56,603 bases of DNA from Billgrantia azerbaijanica (GCA_004551485.1 SBLD01000022.1:1-56603); one strand, 5' to 3'; positions 1-8,638 are shown, numbered from the stretch's first letter. Notes: generated from the letters alone by a model not told the origin. Program-made: numbers and translations.

Positions 1-90
1 GTTGGTGAGGTCGACGTCGGAGTTGTCCGGCTTGACCCGGATCTTGACGTTGTAGTCGATGACGCGTTTGACCGCGACGAGGATCTTCAT
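1..90 (-). CDS. etfB: Electron transfer flavoprotein beta subunit, 5' end only (partial)
   Basis: The first 30 codons of an EtfB are visible; the gene runs off the left edge. The N-terminus begins [16 protein letters not shown], the characteristic start of the housekeeping ETF beta subunit, which with EtfA accepts electrons from acyl-CoA and amine dehydrogenases and passes them to ETF:ubiquinone oxidoreductase. A GGGAGAG ribosome binding site lies just upstream of the ATG. The adjacent flavin demethylase and the acyl-CoA dehydrogenase further right are the kinds of enzymes that use ETF, but the sequence looks like the general EtfB rather than a dedicated paralogue. Confidence 0.9.
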   Translation of the reverse strand, partial: MKILVAVKRVIDYNVKIRVKPDNSDVDLTN

Positions 91-154
91 TCGCTACTCT
101 CCCGGACTCTTGGTTGTTTGCTTTCAGTGGGTTTTAGCGCGGGTGGCCGGTGTT

Positions 155-949
155 TTAGCGTGAGCCGCTTGCTGCCCGGTGAGCCGCATCGAGGCCACGG
201 TGAACGACCTCGTCAAAGCCCCCGTCAATCATCGTGCGCAGCCCCGCGGCCGTGGTGCCGTCATAAGAAATCAGCCGCTCAACCATGTCGCCGGGGTCGG
301 TTCCCAGCCTCTCCAGCAGCAGGCTGCCGCCCACCAGGGTCTGCATGACGGCCTCGCGGGCGATCTCGTCGGCGATGCCCCTCTGCCGGGCGTGCTCCAG
401 CATCGACTGGGCCAGCAGGGCAGGGTAGGCGGGCCCGGCACCGCTCAGGGCCGTCAGGTAGTCGAGATCGCTCTCTTTGGGAAGCTCCCGTGCCGTGCCG
501 CAACTTTGCAGCAACGCCTGAACGAGCCGTCTGTCGGCCTCGGTCACCTCTGGTGAGGCATACCATGGGAAATAGGCCCGGCGGATTTCCGCTGCGGCGT
601 TCGGCATGGCACGCACGACCCGGCGGCTCCCCACCCGGCTGGCGATCTCCTGACAGGACGCCATCGCCAACAGGGAGACGACCAATTTGTCGTGTGCCTC
701 GATATCGACGCTGGCGAGATCCTGCGGACGTACGGACAGCACGATGACGTCCGCCAGGGCAGCCAGCTCACGGTTGTTCTTGACGCAACGCACCTCGGGC
801 CAGTCGCGGTAGGCTTCACCTCCACCCGTGCGCGATGAGACCACCAGTCGCTCGGGAGACACGACGTTCTGCTCCAGCAGGGCGATCCCCAACGAACGCC
901 CCATCCATCCCTGACCGCCAATGATGCCGATCACTGCGCCTTGCGCCAT
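155..949 (-). CDS. Pyrroline-5-carboxylate reductase-like NAD(P)-dependent oxidoreductase
   Basis: This 264-residue protein has the P5C reductase layout: an N-terminal Rossmann fold with a glycine-rich motif (IGIIGGQGWMG, residues 7-17), a middle VVRAMPN segment, and a C-terminal helical dimerisation domain with the ALSGAGPAY motif typical of ProC. ProC reduces delta1-pyrroline-5-carboxylate to proline. The altered nucleotide-binding loop (GGQGWMG instead of GxGNMA) and the location beside an N-demethylase and a racemase-family gene suggest a specialised paralogue acting on a cyclic imine in this island rather than the housekeeping enzyme. An AGGAGG sequence precedes the ATG by about 9 nt. 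It is divergent from the demethylase at 1124, sharing a 174-bp control region. Confidence 0.8.
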   Translation of the reverse strand: MAQGAVIGIIGGQGWMGRSLGIALLEQNVVSPERLVVSSRTGGGEAYRDWPEVRCVKNNRELAALADVIVLSVRPQDLASVDIEAHDKLVVSLLAMASCQEIASRVGSRRVVRAMPNAAAEIRRAYFPWYASPEVTEADRRLVQALLQSCGTARELPKESDLDYLTALSGAGPAYPALLAQSMLEHARQRGIADEIAREAVMQTLVGGSLLLERLGTDPGDMVERLISYDGTTAAGLRTMIDGGFDEVVHRGLDAAHRAASGSR

Positions 950-1046
950 GCGTCCAACCTCCTCTTGCCATAGGCCGCCATCCCGCCGGTAGCGGATCTC
1001 ACCGCTTCATGACGGCCAGGCACATCCGGTTTTGTCTATCTGTACA

Positions 1047-1060
1047 TAGATGTACATCTA
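1047..1060. promoter_or_regulatory. Perfect 14-bp palindrome, probable operator next to a -35 box
   Basis: TAGATGTACATCTA is an exact palindrome. It is followed at 1062-1067 by TTGACA, a consensus -35 hexamer; an 18-bp-spaced TAGCTT at 1086-1091 is only a weak -10, as expected of an activated promoter. TGTACA recurs at 1041, 1051 and 1072. A second inverted pair, TTGACAA (1062-1068) and TTGTCAA (1091-1097), overlaps the promoter. The region separates the divergent P5CR-like and demethylase genes. Confidence 0.5.
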
Positions 1061-1123
1061 GTTGACAAGTGTGTACATGTGCCGCTAGCTTTGTCAAGTA
1101 CACAACAAGATGGAGGCATGACC

Positions 1124-3175
1124 ATGGCTAACGACCCGCTGCTGCAGCCCTTCCAGCTCAAGCATCTCACCCTGAAGAACCGGCTCATGATGACGGCCCA
1201 CGAGCCCGCCTACCCCGAGGACGGGATGCCCAAGGCGCTCTACCGTGCCTACCACGTCGAGCGGGCCAAGGCCGGCATTGGACTGACCATGACCGCCGGG
1301 TCCGCGGCAGTGGCCAAGGACAGCCCACCGGTGTTCAACAACATCCTGGCTTACAGGGACGAGGTAGTGCCGTGGATGAAGGAACTCACCGACGCCTGCC
1401 ACGAGCATGGCACCGCGGTGATGATCCAACTGACTCATCTGGGCCGGCGCACCCGCTGGGACAAGGGCGACTGGTTGCCTGCGGTGTCACCCTCTCACCG
1501 TCGCGAAGCCTCGCACCGGGCCTTTCCCAAGCAGGTCGAAGATTGGGACATCGAGCGCCTGATCCGCGACTACGCCGATGCCGCCGAGCGCATGCACGCG
1601 GCCGGCCTCGACGGCATCGAGCTGATGGCCTATGGCCACCTGATGGACCAGTTCTGGTCGCCGCTGACCAACACCCTCGATGAGCCCTACGGGGGCGATC
1701 TCGACAACCGGTTGCGCTTCACCTTCGACGTGCTGCGTGCCATTCGCCAGCGGGTCGGAGAGGATTTCATCGTCGGCATGCGCTATACCGGCGACGAGAT
1801 GCTGCCGGGCGGGCTGACGGCCAGCGATGGGATGGCGATCTCGCAGCGCCTGAAGGACAGCGGCCTGGTTGATTTTCTCAACGTGGTCCGCGGGCATATC
1901 GACACCGACCCGGGGCTCACCGACGTGATCCCCATCCAGGGGATGCCCAGCGCCCCGCACCTCGACTTCGCCGGAGAGATCCGTCGCGAGGTGGATTTCC
2001 CCACCTTCCATGGGGCCAAGATCCAGGATGTCGCCACGGCTCGCCACGCCATCGCCTCGGGCAAGGTCGACATGATCGGCATGACCCGCGCCCACATGGC
2101 CGACCCGCACATCGTGCGCAAGATCATGGAAGGGCGTGAGGAAGAGATCCGTCCCTGCGTCGGTGCCAACTACTGTCTCGATCGCATCTACCAGGGTGGC
2201 GCCGCCTACTGCATCCATAACGCCGCCACCGGGCGGGAAACCACCATGCCCCACACCATCCCCAAGGCAGCGCAGCAGCGCCGGGTGGTGATCATCGGTG
2301 CCGGACCCGCGGGGCTGGAAGCCGCCCGCGTCGCCGGCGAGCGAGGCCATGAGGTGGTGGTGCTGGAAGCCGCCAGCGATGCCGGCGGACAGGTTCGCCT
2401 CACCGCGCAGAGCGAGCGCCGGCGCGAGATGATGGGCATCATCGACTGGCGCCTGGAACGCTGCGAGGCACTCGGCGTCGAGATCCGCTACAACGTCTGG
2501 GCCGAGGTCGAGGACGTGCTCGCCGAAAAGCCGGATGTGGTGATCGTGGCGACCGGCGGCTACCCCATGGAAGACCAGCCTGCGGTCGGGCACGATCTGG
2601 TGGTCAACGCCTGGGATATCCTGTCCGGGCATGTGGCGCCGGGCAACCGGGTGCTGCTATTCGACGATGCCGGCGATCATGCCGCCATGCAGGCATCGGA
2701 GATTATTGCCGCCACCGGGGCACAGCTCGAAATCATGACCCCGGATCGCACCTTCTCGGCGGAAATCATGGCCATGAACCTGGTGCCCTACATGCGTTCC
2801 CTGCAGCGACCCAACGTCACCTTCACGCCCACTTACCGGCTGAAGTCCGTACAGCGGGAGGGCAGCGATCTGCTGGCAAAGATCACCAGCGACTATGTGC
2901 CTCAAGGTCAGCTGGACCTAGAGCACGAACGGCGCATCGACCAAGTGGTGGTCAACTACGGCATCACGCCGATGGCTGATATCTATTTCGAGCTGAAGCC
3001 GCATTCCAGTAATGGTGGCGAGGTGAACTACGAGGACCTGATCGTGGGCAGGCCCCAGGCCGTCATTCGCAGTTCGGGTGATGGATTCCAGCTGTTCCGG
3101 ATCGGTGATGCCGTCGCGTCGCGGAACACCCATGCGGCGATCTACGATGCCCTGCGGCTGGTCAAGGATCTGTGA
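1124..3175 (+). CDS. NADH:flavin oxidoreductase / N-methylproline or dimethylglycine demethylase-type enzyme
   Basis: The 683-residue protein has the trimethylamine dehydrogenase/2,4-dienoyl-CoA reductase architecture: an N-terminal FMN-binding (beta/alpha)8 barrel (about residues 5-330), an Fe-S segment, and a C-terminal nucleotide-binding half with VVIIGAGPAGLEAA near residue 388. Relatives such as StcD and DgcA oxidatively remove N-methyl groups from N-methylproline or dimethylglycine. The Fe-S segment shows Cys345, Cys351 and Cys363, with Ala348 where the usual CxxC pair has its second Cys. I chose ATG 1124 because GGAGG at 1112-1116 is spaced 7 nt from it; ATG 1118 is too close. Its neighbours argue for an N-methylated proline substrate, which is an inference. 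Confidence 0.82.
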   Translation: MANDPLLQPFQLKHLTLKNRLMMTAHEPAYPEDGMPKALYRAYHVERAKAGIGLTMTAGSAAVAKDSPPVFNNILAYRDEVVPWMKELTDACHEHGTAVMIQLTHLGRRTRWDKGDWLPAVSPSHRREASHRAFPKQVEDWDIERLIRDYADAAERMHAAGLDGIELMAYGHLMDQFWSPLTNTLDEPYGGDLDNRLRFTFDVLRAIRQRVGEDFIVGMRYTGDEMLPGGLTASDGMAISQRLKDSGLVDFLNVVRGHIDTDPGLTDVIPIQGMPSAPHLDFAGEIRREVDFPTFHGAKIQDVATARHAIASGKVDMIGMTRAHMADPHIVRKIMEGREEEIRPCVGANYCLDRIYQGGAAYCIHNAATGRETTMPHTIPKAAQQRRVVIIGAGPAGLEAARVAGERGHEVVVLEAASDAGGQVRLTAQSERRREMMGIIDWRLERCEALGVEIRYNVWAEVEDVLAEKPDVVIVATGGYPMEDQPAVGHDLVVNAWDILSGHVAPGNRVLLFDDAGDHAAMQASEIIAATGAQLEIMTPDRTFSAEIMAMNLVPYMRSLQRPNVTFTPTYRLKSVQREGSDLLAKITSDYVPQGQLDLEHERRIDQVVVNYGITPMADIYFELKPHSSNGGEVNYEDLIVGRPQAVIRSSGDGFQLFRIGDAVASRNTHAAIYDALRLVKDL

Positions 3176-3228
3176 TGAGCATGGCCAGGAAAAAACGATA
3201 TGAAAGCTCAACCCATCGCGTTGCTTGA

Positions 3229-3240
3229 TCTATAATAGCA
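3229..3240 (+). promoter_or_regulatory. Candidate -10 region for the racemase-family gene
   Basis: TATAAT occurs at 3231-3236 in the AT-rich 107-bp gap between the demethylase and the racemase gene. No good -35 box is seen at the right distance, so this is a weak call; the gene could also be read through from the demethylase. Confidence 0.3.
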
Positions 3241-3282
3241 GGCTGCATTGCCACTACTAACAGGACTCAAAAGGGTGCGTAA

Positions 3283-4335
3283 ATGTCATTCAAAAGAACC
3301 ATACATGCCATAGACACACATGCCGGCGAACCGATGCGCGTTGTCACAGGCGGTGTGCCCAACATTCCCGGTAAGACGGTACATGAGAAAATGGTATGGC
3401 TTAGAGAAAATGACGACCAGCTGCGTAAGCTAATGCTACGCGAGCCTCGTGGTTACCCGCCCCTCTGTTGCAATGTCATAGTCCCCCCATGCCATCCCGA
3501 TGCTGATGCCGGCTATGTCATCATGGAGCAGATCGAGTATCCTGTTATATCTGGTGGTAATACCATTTCCGTGGCGACGGTGCTGCTCGAAATGGGAATG
3601 CTGCCGATGCAGGAGCCCATTACGGAGCTTGTTCTCGAGGCGCCGGCTGGGCTAATTCATATCAGGGCTGACTGCAAAGATGGGAAGGTGAAAAATGTCA
3701 CTTTCAAGAACGTTCCTGCGTTTGCAGCCTATCTCGATACAGAAATAGATGTTCCCCATCTTGGCAAGGTAACAGTAGACGTAGGATGGGGAGGGATGTT
3801 CTATGTCATTGCGGATGTCCGACAGTTTCCTTGGCTAGAGCTCACACCAGAGCATGGCACGGAGATAACGCGGGTATCAGCCATGATCAGGCAGGCAGCC
3901 ATTGAACAATTGCCTGTTGAACACCCTGATTACCCAGGAGTTGGAATCACGATATCACAACTTTCAGGGCCGGCAAGTAACCCAGAGGCAGATTGGAAAA
4001 ATGTCGTTACAGTGGCGTCTGGTGATTTTGACTGGGACAAGCCAAGCACGTGGACAGGAGCCATTGATCGGTGTCCATGCGGTACCGGGACATGCGCAAA
4101 AATGGCGGTTCTCCATGCCAAGGGGGAGCTGCCGTTGAATAAGGATTTTCGCCACCAGGGGATCCTTGGCAACGTGTTCACGGGAAGGCTTGTGGAAGAA
4201 ACGTCAGTTGGCGAAAGAAACGCAGTGATTCCGACGATTTCTGGAACAAGCTGGATCTATGGGATCAATACCTACGTGTTGGACAATGATGATCCATTCA
4301 CGGAAGGATTTTGTGTGCAGGACATCTGGGCCTGA
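3283..4335 (+). CDS. Proline racemase superfamily protein (hydroxyproline epimerase/dehydratase-like), Ser/Cys type
   Basis: The 350-residue protein matches the proline racemase superfamily: an early DTHAGEP motif (residues 11-17) and the two catalytic-loop motifs. The first loop reads ISGGNT, placing Ser90 where racemases carry Cys. The second reads RCPCGTGTC, with Cys266 as the expected second acid/base and extra Cys264 and Cys271 beside it. Family members racemise proline, epimerise 4-hydroxyproline at C2, or dehydrate trans-3-hydroxyproline depending on this residue pair; the exact reaction cannot be fixed from sequence. AAGGG lies about 9 nt before the ATG. GC content is clearly lower than in the flanking demethylase, suggesting separate acquisition. 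It converges on the DpkA-like gene, a pairing also found in Pseudomonas hydroxyproline loci. Confidence 0.85.
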   Translation: MSFKRTIHAIDTHAGEPMRVVTGGVPNIPGKTVHEKMVWLRENDDQLRKLMLREPRGYPPLCCNVIVPPCHPDADAGYVIMEQIEYPVISGGNTISVATVLLEMGMLPMQEPITELVLEAPAGLIHIRADCKDGKVKNVTFKNVPAFAAYLDTEIDVPHLGKVTVDVGWGGMFYVIADVRQFPWLELTPEHGTEITRVSAMIRQAAIEQLPVEHPDYPGVGITISQLSGPASNPEADWKNVVTVASGDFDWDKPSTWTGAIDRCPCGTGTCAKMAVLHAKGELPLNKDFRHQGILGNVFTGRLVEETSVGERNAVIPTISGTSWIYGINTYVLDNDDPFTEGFCVQDIWA

Positions 4336-4369
4336 AGACAAGCGCGTCCCTGGCTAGTACGTACCCCAT

Positions 4370-4397
4370 CCGCCGCTCACAAGGAGCGGCGGATTTT
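4370..4397 (+). terminator. Intrinsic terminator of the racemase-family gene, overlapping the convergent gene's 3' end
   Basis: A perfect 9-bp stem (CCGCCGCTC / GAGCGGCGG) with a 5-nt loop is followed by ATTTTCTC on the plus strand. The stem encodes the last residues of the convergent DpkA-like protein, so coding sequence doubles as a terminator. Confidence 0.7.
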
Positions 4398-5372
4398 CTC
4401 AAGCACTACCGTGTCGATGGTAATGCGTTCCTCTTCCGAACGATTGCTGCGTACCGTGCGGCGGTTGGGCACATAGGTACCACCACGTTCGGCGATTCGG
4501 TCAAGATGCTGGGTCAAGCGGGTGGAAAAACCGTCGTCAATAACAGTGGGTTGAATCACAATGATCGTCATCCCGGCGTCGATCACCTGATCTCCGCCCT
4601 GGAAATCCGGCATATCGAGCGACCATGATGCACCGGACAATCCGGCCGCGAGGCACTCGACCATCAGTGCTACATTCGCGCCTTTCATACCGCCGAATGC
4701 CAAAAGTGCGCCGCGCAGGCCGGCCGCTGCATCGGTGGTCGCATTACCCTGCTCGTCGATGGCCCAACCTTCGGGAATCTTACGCCCTTCTTCCGCCGCC
4801 TTTACCAGGTTGACGAAGGCCGTCGCACTGGATGCCTGGTCAATGACCAGCGGCGCGTTGACATCGGCCAGGGGGGCGGCAAACGCCATCGGATTGGTGC
4901 CGAAAACGATCTTGCCGCTGGGCGAGCCCGCCACCACGGCTGGACTGTTGGACGTGGCAAAGGCGATCACGCCTTCCAGGGCGAGACGGCGAACATAGTA
5001 GCCCAGTTCACCGGTGGTATAGCTGTTGCCTTGGGTGAAGATCGTAACGCCCAGTTTCTGTGTGTTTTCGACTAGCATCGGCATTGCCAAATCGAAGCCG
5101 AGTTGCGCAATGCCTCCATCCGCATCCGAGTGGATGATGGCGGGCACGGGCGAAGTAATTTTCGGTTCTGCTTCTCTGTTGATGCGTCCCTCACGGAAAC
5201 TGGAAAGGTAATCCAGAAGATGCGGGAACCCGACACCGGGGTGTCCGAAAAGCGCCGCCGAAACCGTCGCCTTTGCCAGGGAGCGCGCAGTAGCATGGTT
5301 GGCGCCCGCAGCGAGACAGGCCTGTTCAGCCAATGTCTCTGCATCGTGGGCGAAAAGTGTCTGCTGACTCAA
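4377..5372 (-). CDS. Ldh2/YlbC/DpkA-family oxidoreductase (cyclic imine or 2-keto acid reductase)
   Basis: The 331-residue protein belongs to the malate/L-lactate dehydrogenase (Ldh2) family, whose amino-acid members (DpkA, LhpD) reduce delta1-pyrroline-2-carboxylate or delta1-piperideine-2-carboxylate to proline or pipecolate with NAD(P)H. Visible family features include GHPGVGFPHLLDY near residue 43, the central SNSPAVVAG region, and GTNPMAFAAP with a following IDQASSA. The frame opens with TTG at 5372-5370, preceded by GAGAGG about 9 nt upstream; I see no better ATG. It lies 30 bp downstream of dctM and is probably the last gene of the TRAP operon, which fits processing of an imine derived from the imported compound. 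Confidence 0.8.
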   Translation of the reverse strand: MSQQTLFAHDAETLAEQACLAAGANHATARSLAKATVSAALFGHPGVGFPHLLDYLSSFREGRINREAEPKITSPVPAIIHSDADGGIAQLGFDLAMPMLVENTQKLGVTIFTQGNSYTTGELGYYVRRLALEGVIAFATSNSPAVVAGSPSGKIVFGTNPMAFAAPLADVNAPLVIDQASSATAFVNLVKAAEEGRKIPEGWAIDEQGNATTDAAAGLRGALLAFGGMKGANVALMVECLAAGLSGASWSLDMPDFQGGDQVIDAGMTIIVIQPTVIDDGFSTRLTQHLDRIAERGGTYVPNRRTVRSNRSEEERITIDTVVLEKIRRSL

Positions 5373-5402
5373 GGAAAGATACCTCTCATTTTCTGATGTT
5401 GA

Positions 5403-6701
5403 TTAATTCACGTATCCGAGCAGCCTTGGCAGGAAGAGCGACAGCGACGGCCAGTAGGTCGTGATCAGCATCACAGGCAGAGCAGCAAGCAGCATGAAGC
5501 TGAAGGCGGGCCGAATGACCTGCGACATTCCAACCTTGCCGATCCGACAACTCATGAACAGGATGGGCGCCATGGGCGGGCTATTGCAACCGATGACGAC
5601 GCTGGTGCCCACGATGGCGGCAAAATGCACCGGATGAATGCCGATGCTCTCCATGACCGGCAGCAGCAGCGGGCTGAGGATGGCCACGACACTCACGTCA
5701 TCCATAATCATTCCCATCAGGATCAAGAAGATATTGACCATGAGGAGAATCAGCAGCTTGTTCTGGAACACCTCGAGCAACACCTCGGTCAGCTCCTGCG
5801 GCACTCGCTCGAAGGTGAAGATACGACTGGCCACAAAGGAAAAGAGCAGAATGATCATGATGACGCCGGTGGTCGTGGCGGCATGGATGAAGCTCTGTGC
5901 CAAGGCCTTCAGGTTGAGGTCACGATAAACGAAAAGTCCGACGGGAATGGCATAAACGACGGCGATGGCGGCCGCCTCGGTGGGGGTGAAGATGCCACCG
6001 TAGATGCCACCCAGAATGATGACCGGGAGCATCAATGCGGGGAAGGCCTTCCAGCCAGTACTACCGATATTCCGGAACCGGTTACTCAGTGTGAGCCTCT
6101 CCGGGCTGTAGGCGGGATTCGTGCGCATCTTGATGGCGTTGATTACACACAGGAATACCATCAACAGAATACCCGGCCCGATGGTGGCCAAGAACACGGC
6201 CGCGACGGATTGACGGGTCACAACCGCGTACAGGATCATGGTGATGCTGGGCGGAATCAGCAAGCCGAGTAGCGAAGATATCCCGACCAGGGCAGTGGAA
6301 TATGGGCGGCTGTAGCCGTGTTTTTCCATTGGATCGATCATGATGGTGCCAATCGAGGCCACCGCGGCTGAGGCCGTCCCCGAAATGGCCCCGAAGACGC
6401 CACAGGCCATCACCATTGAGGTCCCCATCCCACTGCGGGACGAGCCGACGATGGCTTCGACAAAGCGTATGAGCCTGGCTGCAATCCCTCCTGACTGCAT
6501 CAAATACCCTGTCATGATAAATAACGGGAGGGCCAGCAGAATAATGGAATTGATGGACCAAAAGCCCGTTGTCATTAGTGACGAAATATCGACATCATAA
6601 GCAAGCGAGAGTACGAGAGTCATGGCGGCGAACGAGAATACGACCGGCACGCCTATGATCATTAACAGTATGACTGCACCTATTGCTAACAAGGCACCCA
6701 T
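5403..6701 (-). CDS. dctM: TRAP transporter large permease subunit, DctM family
   Basis: This 432-residue, strongly hydrophobic protein has a length typical of DctM and about a dozen membrane segments. Family stretches include GTASAAVASIGTIM, LLGLLIPPSI and FTPTEAAAIAVVYA. DctM forms the transport channel of TRAP systems, which use an ion gradient and a periplasmic binding protein to import organic acids and related compounds. It sits downstream of the small permease (45 bp) and binding-protein genes on the same strand, followed by the DpkA-like enzyme. The likely cargo is a proline-derived or betaine compound, judged only from gene context. Confidence 0.93.
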   Translation of the reverse strand: MGALLAIGAVILLMIIGVPVVFSFAAMTLVLSLAYDVDISSLMTTGFWSINSIILLALPLFIMTGYLMQSGGIAARLIRFVEAIVGSSRSGMGTSMVMACGVFGAISGTASAAVASIGTIMIDPMEKHGYSRPYSTALVGISSLLGLLIPPSITMILYAVVTRQSVAAVFLATIGPGILLMVFLCVINAIKMRTNPAYSPERLTLSNRFRNIGSTGWKAFPALMLPVIILGGIYGGIFTPTEAAAIAVVYAIPVGLFVYRDLNLKALAQSFIHAATTTGVIMIILLFSFVASRIFTFERVPQELTEVLLEVFQNKLLILLMVNIFLILMGMIMDDVSVVAILSPLLLPVMESIGIHPVHFAAIVGTSVVIGCNSPPMAPILFMSCRIGKVGMSQVIRPAFSFMLLAALPVMLITTYWPSLSLFLPRLLGYVN

Positions 6702-6746
6702 ATGTTTCTCCGATTGTTGTCAGAAAGTCTCTTGGGGAAAGGCGTC

Positions 6747-7268
6747 TTATTGGGTTGCAGCTTTGGCTTTTCTGAATAGCTTGCTGACATCATGAATGAA
6801 GTCCCGGAGCACGTAGAGCAACAGCAGAATACTCGCAGCGAGGAGGCTTCCTTGGGAAATGTATTGCGGAATACCGAACACCGGTGTGACTTGCCCCTTC
6901 TCGAAACCCCAGGAAAAAAGGCTGTAACTCCAGTTGACGAAAAAAGCCGCCATCACTACCGACAGTACTGTGGCAATAAGCCTCATGGTGTCGTGCAAGG
7001 CCTCGTTATCGGAAAAGGCTTGAAAGAAATCGGCACTGAGATGGGACCGCTCCCGCGAGGCCAAGGCTGCCCCGAGCATGTACAGCCACATGGCGGCCAT
7101 CAACACCAACTCCTCCAGGCCGAATACCTGCACGCCAAGCAACGTCCTGAAGATTATGCCGCCTACCATGGCAAAAGCGATGAAAAGGCCCAATACCGTA
7201 ACGGAGATCTTTATAATAAATGCGAGCGCATTATCAATGCGGGTTAAGTAATCCATAATGACTTTCAT
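6747..7268 (-). CDS. dctQ: TRAP transporter small permease subunit, DctQ family
   Basis: The 173-residue protein has four predicted membrane helices (around residues 15-40, 50-68, 90-112 and 130-155) and the LEELVLMAAMWLYMLGAA region typical of DctQ. It pairs with DctM to form the membrane complex. It lies between the DctP and DctM genes with short spacers, an ordinary P-Q-M order. The ATG at 7268 has a GGGGC sequence upstream; a second ATG four codons in is a possible alternative start. Confidence 0.9.
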   Translation of the reverse strand: MKVIMDYLTRIDNALAFIIKISVTVLGLFIAFAMVGGIIFRTLLGVQVFGLEELVLMAAMWLYMLGAALASRERSHLSADFFQAFSDNEALHDTMRLIATVLSVVMAAFFVNWSYSLFSWGFEKGQVTPVFGIPQYISQGSLLAASILLLLYVLRDFIHDVSKLFRKAKAATQ

Positions 7269-7345
7269 GATGTTGCCCCAAAGGTATCGAACACAGAGTG
7301 GCCCACACTAGCAGGAACCACTCTGTGTCACCCGGCAGGTATTAT

Positions 7346-8380
7346 TTACTTAGGTTCTGATGCATGTTCGCGGACAGCGCTCATGACATCCTCGCCCAGG
7401 GACTCCTCCGCCTCGACCCACACTGTCTCGCGGACCCGTTCGGTCCAGGCAGCCATCTCTTCATCGGACGGCACGATATATTCCATGCCCTCTTTCTGGG
7501 CCGTCTGGATCCACTTTTCATCCTCGGCTTTGGCGTTCTCGAACTGCTCATTGACGACGACTTCCACGGCATTCGCGATGATCCCGCGATCTTCTTCGTC
7601 GAGTGCATTCCAGGAATCCTGATTCATCAGGAAGGTATAGAAGGAGAAGTTATGCTTGGAGTGAACGAAATAGTCGAGCAGGTCGTTGAAATAGGTATAG
7701 TCCCAGTAAATTACATTACTAGAATCGCCATCGACGACTCCGGTTTGAATGGACGTGTAGACCTCGGACCAGTCGATGGGGACGGCCTGGAACCCCATGG
7801 CCTGTATCGTTTGAGGCAGAGGGAAGATGGGCTGTGACCGAAGCTTGATCCCCTTCTCCTGCGCTTCCTCGTAGTTAGTGGCATAGGTATTCGCTGTGGC
7901 TATACCGCCAAAGCCTTCCGGAAAGGGCCCCAGATATTCCAGACCAATATCCGAAAGGACGGGATCAATAACCTCTGAGATCCAGCCATCCTTTCCATAG
8001 GCATCTAGTGCTTCATCCCAACCCAAGGTCAGATAGGGCAGCGTTAGTACGCCAAGTCGCTCATCGTAGGACGTTTGAGGCCAGCCCAAAAAGAGGTCAA
8101 TGTTGCCTCTGATCAACTGATCAAAAAGCTCTTGAGGTCCACCGATCTCCCCCTGATAGAAGACATTCATGGTAATTCTTCCATCAGATTGCTCTGCGAC
8201 TATATCAGAGATTCTTTTTACTGCCTGGCCTTGGGGCGATTCCCGGTCGCCGGCCTCCGTTGCTATCGTAAGCTTCAATTCCTCATCGCTTGCCCACGTG
8301 GAAGCTGAGAAACCAAGCGCAGCGATAACCGATACTACAGCTACGCTTGAGCCAACTTTTATTGAGCTTTTTAATGTCAT
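7346..8380 (-). CDS. dctP: TRAP transporter substrate-binding protein, DctP family
   Basis: The 344-residue periplasmic binding protein begins with a signal peptide (Lys-rich start, hydrophobic core VAVVSVIAALGF, cleavage near TWAS). The mature part shows the DctP fold with ELFDQLIRGNIDLFLGW and an IKLRSQPI segment holding the conserved substrate-carboxylate arginine. It captures the solute for the DctQM permease. ATG 8380 was chosen because TGGAGA lies 9 nt upstream and the signal peptide starts there; the longer frame adds an unlikely 24 residues. It is the first gene of the operon dctP-dctQ-dctM-dpkA-like. A dyad at 8503-8517 may regulate it. Base composition is somewhat less GC-rich than the flanking dehydrogenase. 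Confidence 0.92.
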   Translation of the reverse strand: MTLKSSIKVGSSVAVVSVIAALGFSASTWASDEELKLTIATEAGDRESPQGQAVKRISDIVAEQSDGRITMNVFYQGEIGGPQELFDQLIRGNIDLFLGWPQTSYDERLGVLTLPYLTLGWDEALDAYGKDGWISEVIDPVLSDIGLEYLGPFPEGFGGIATANTYATNYEEAQEKGIKLRSQPIFPLPQTIQAMGFQAVPIDWSEVYTSIQTGVVDGDSSNVIYWDYTYFNDLLDYFVHSKHNFSFYTFLMNQDSWNALDEEDRGIIANAVEVVVNEQFENAKAEDEKWIQTAQKEGMEYIVPSDEEMAAWTERVRETVWVEAEESLGEDVMSAVREHASEPK

Positions 8381-8502
8381 AGCACTTTCTCCAGACGAGC
8401 TATTGTAGTTGGGATCCATCTCCTGCCTAGCCATAGCCAAGCATGTATTCAAGCTATTACTGTGGCGGAGGTAATGGAAACGACTTTTCTTCAGCGAAAA
8501 AC

Positions 8503-8517
8503 ATAACCTAGGGTTAT
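8503..8517. promoter_or_regulatory. ATAA-N7-TTAT dyad (LysR-type T-N11-A site) upstream of the TRAP operon
   Basis: ATAACCTAGGGTTAT has perfect 6-bp arms around a 3-nt centre and fits the LysR-family T-N11-A rule. It lies 123-137 bp upstream of the dctP start. A dyad with the same ATAA-N7-TTAT frame is found upstream of mttB at 16161, so both may be bound by the LysR protein encoded at 13026. Confidence 0.45.
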
Positions 8518-8638
8518 CGCTGTCATGGCTTATAGACAGTCTCTCATCGCCACATACTGATGTTTGCTATCGATGAGCAGCCGCCATCCGCGGGACCGCG
8601 CATGGCGGGGCAGATTGCCATTTGTGGTGCAAGCTGGA

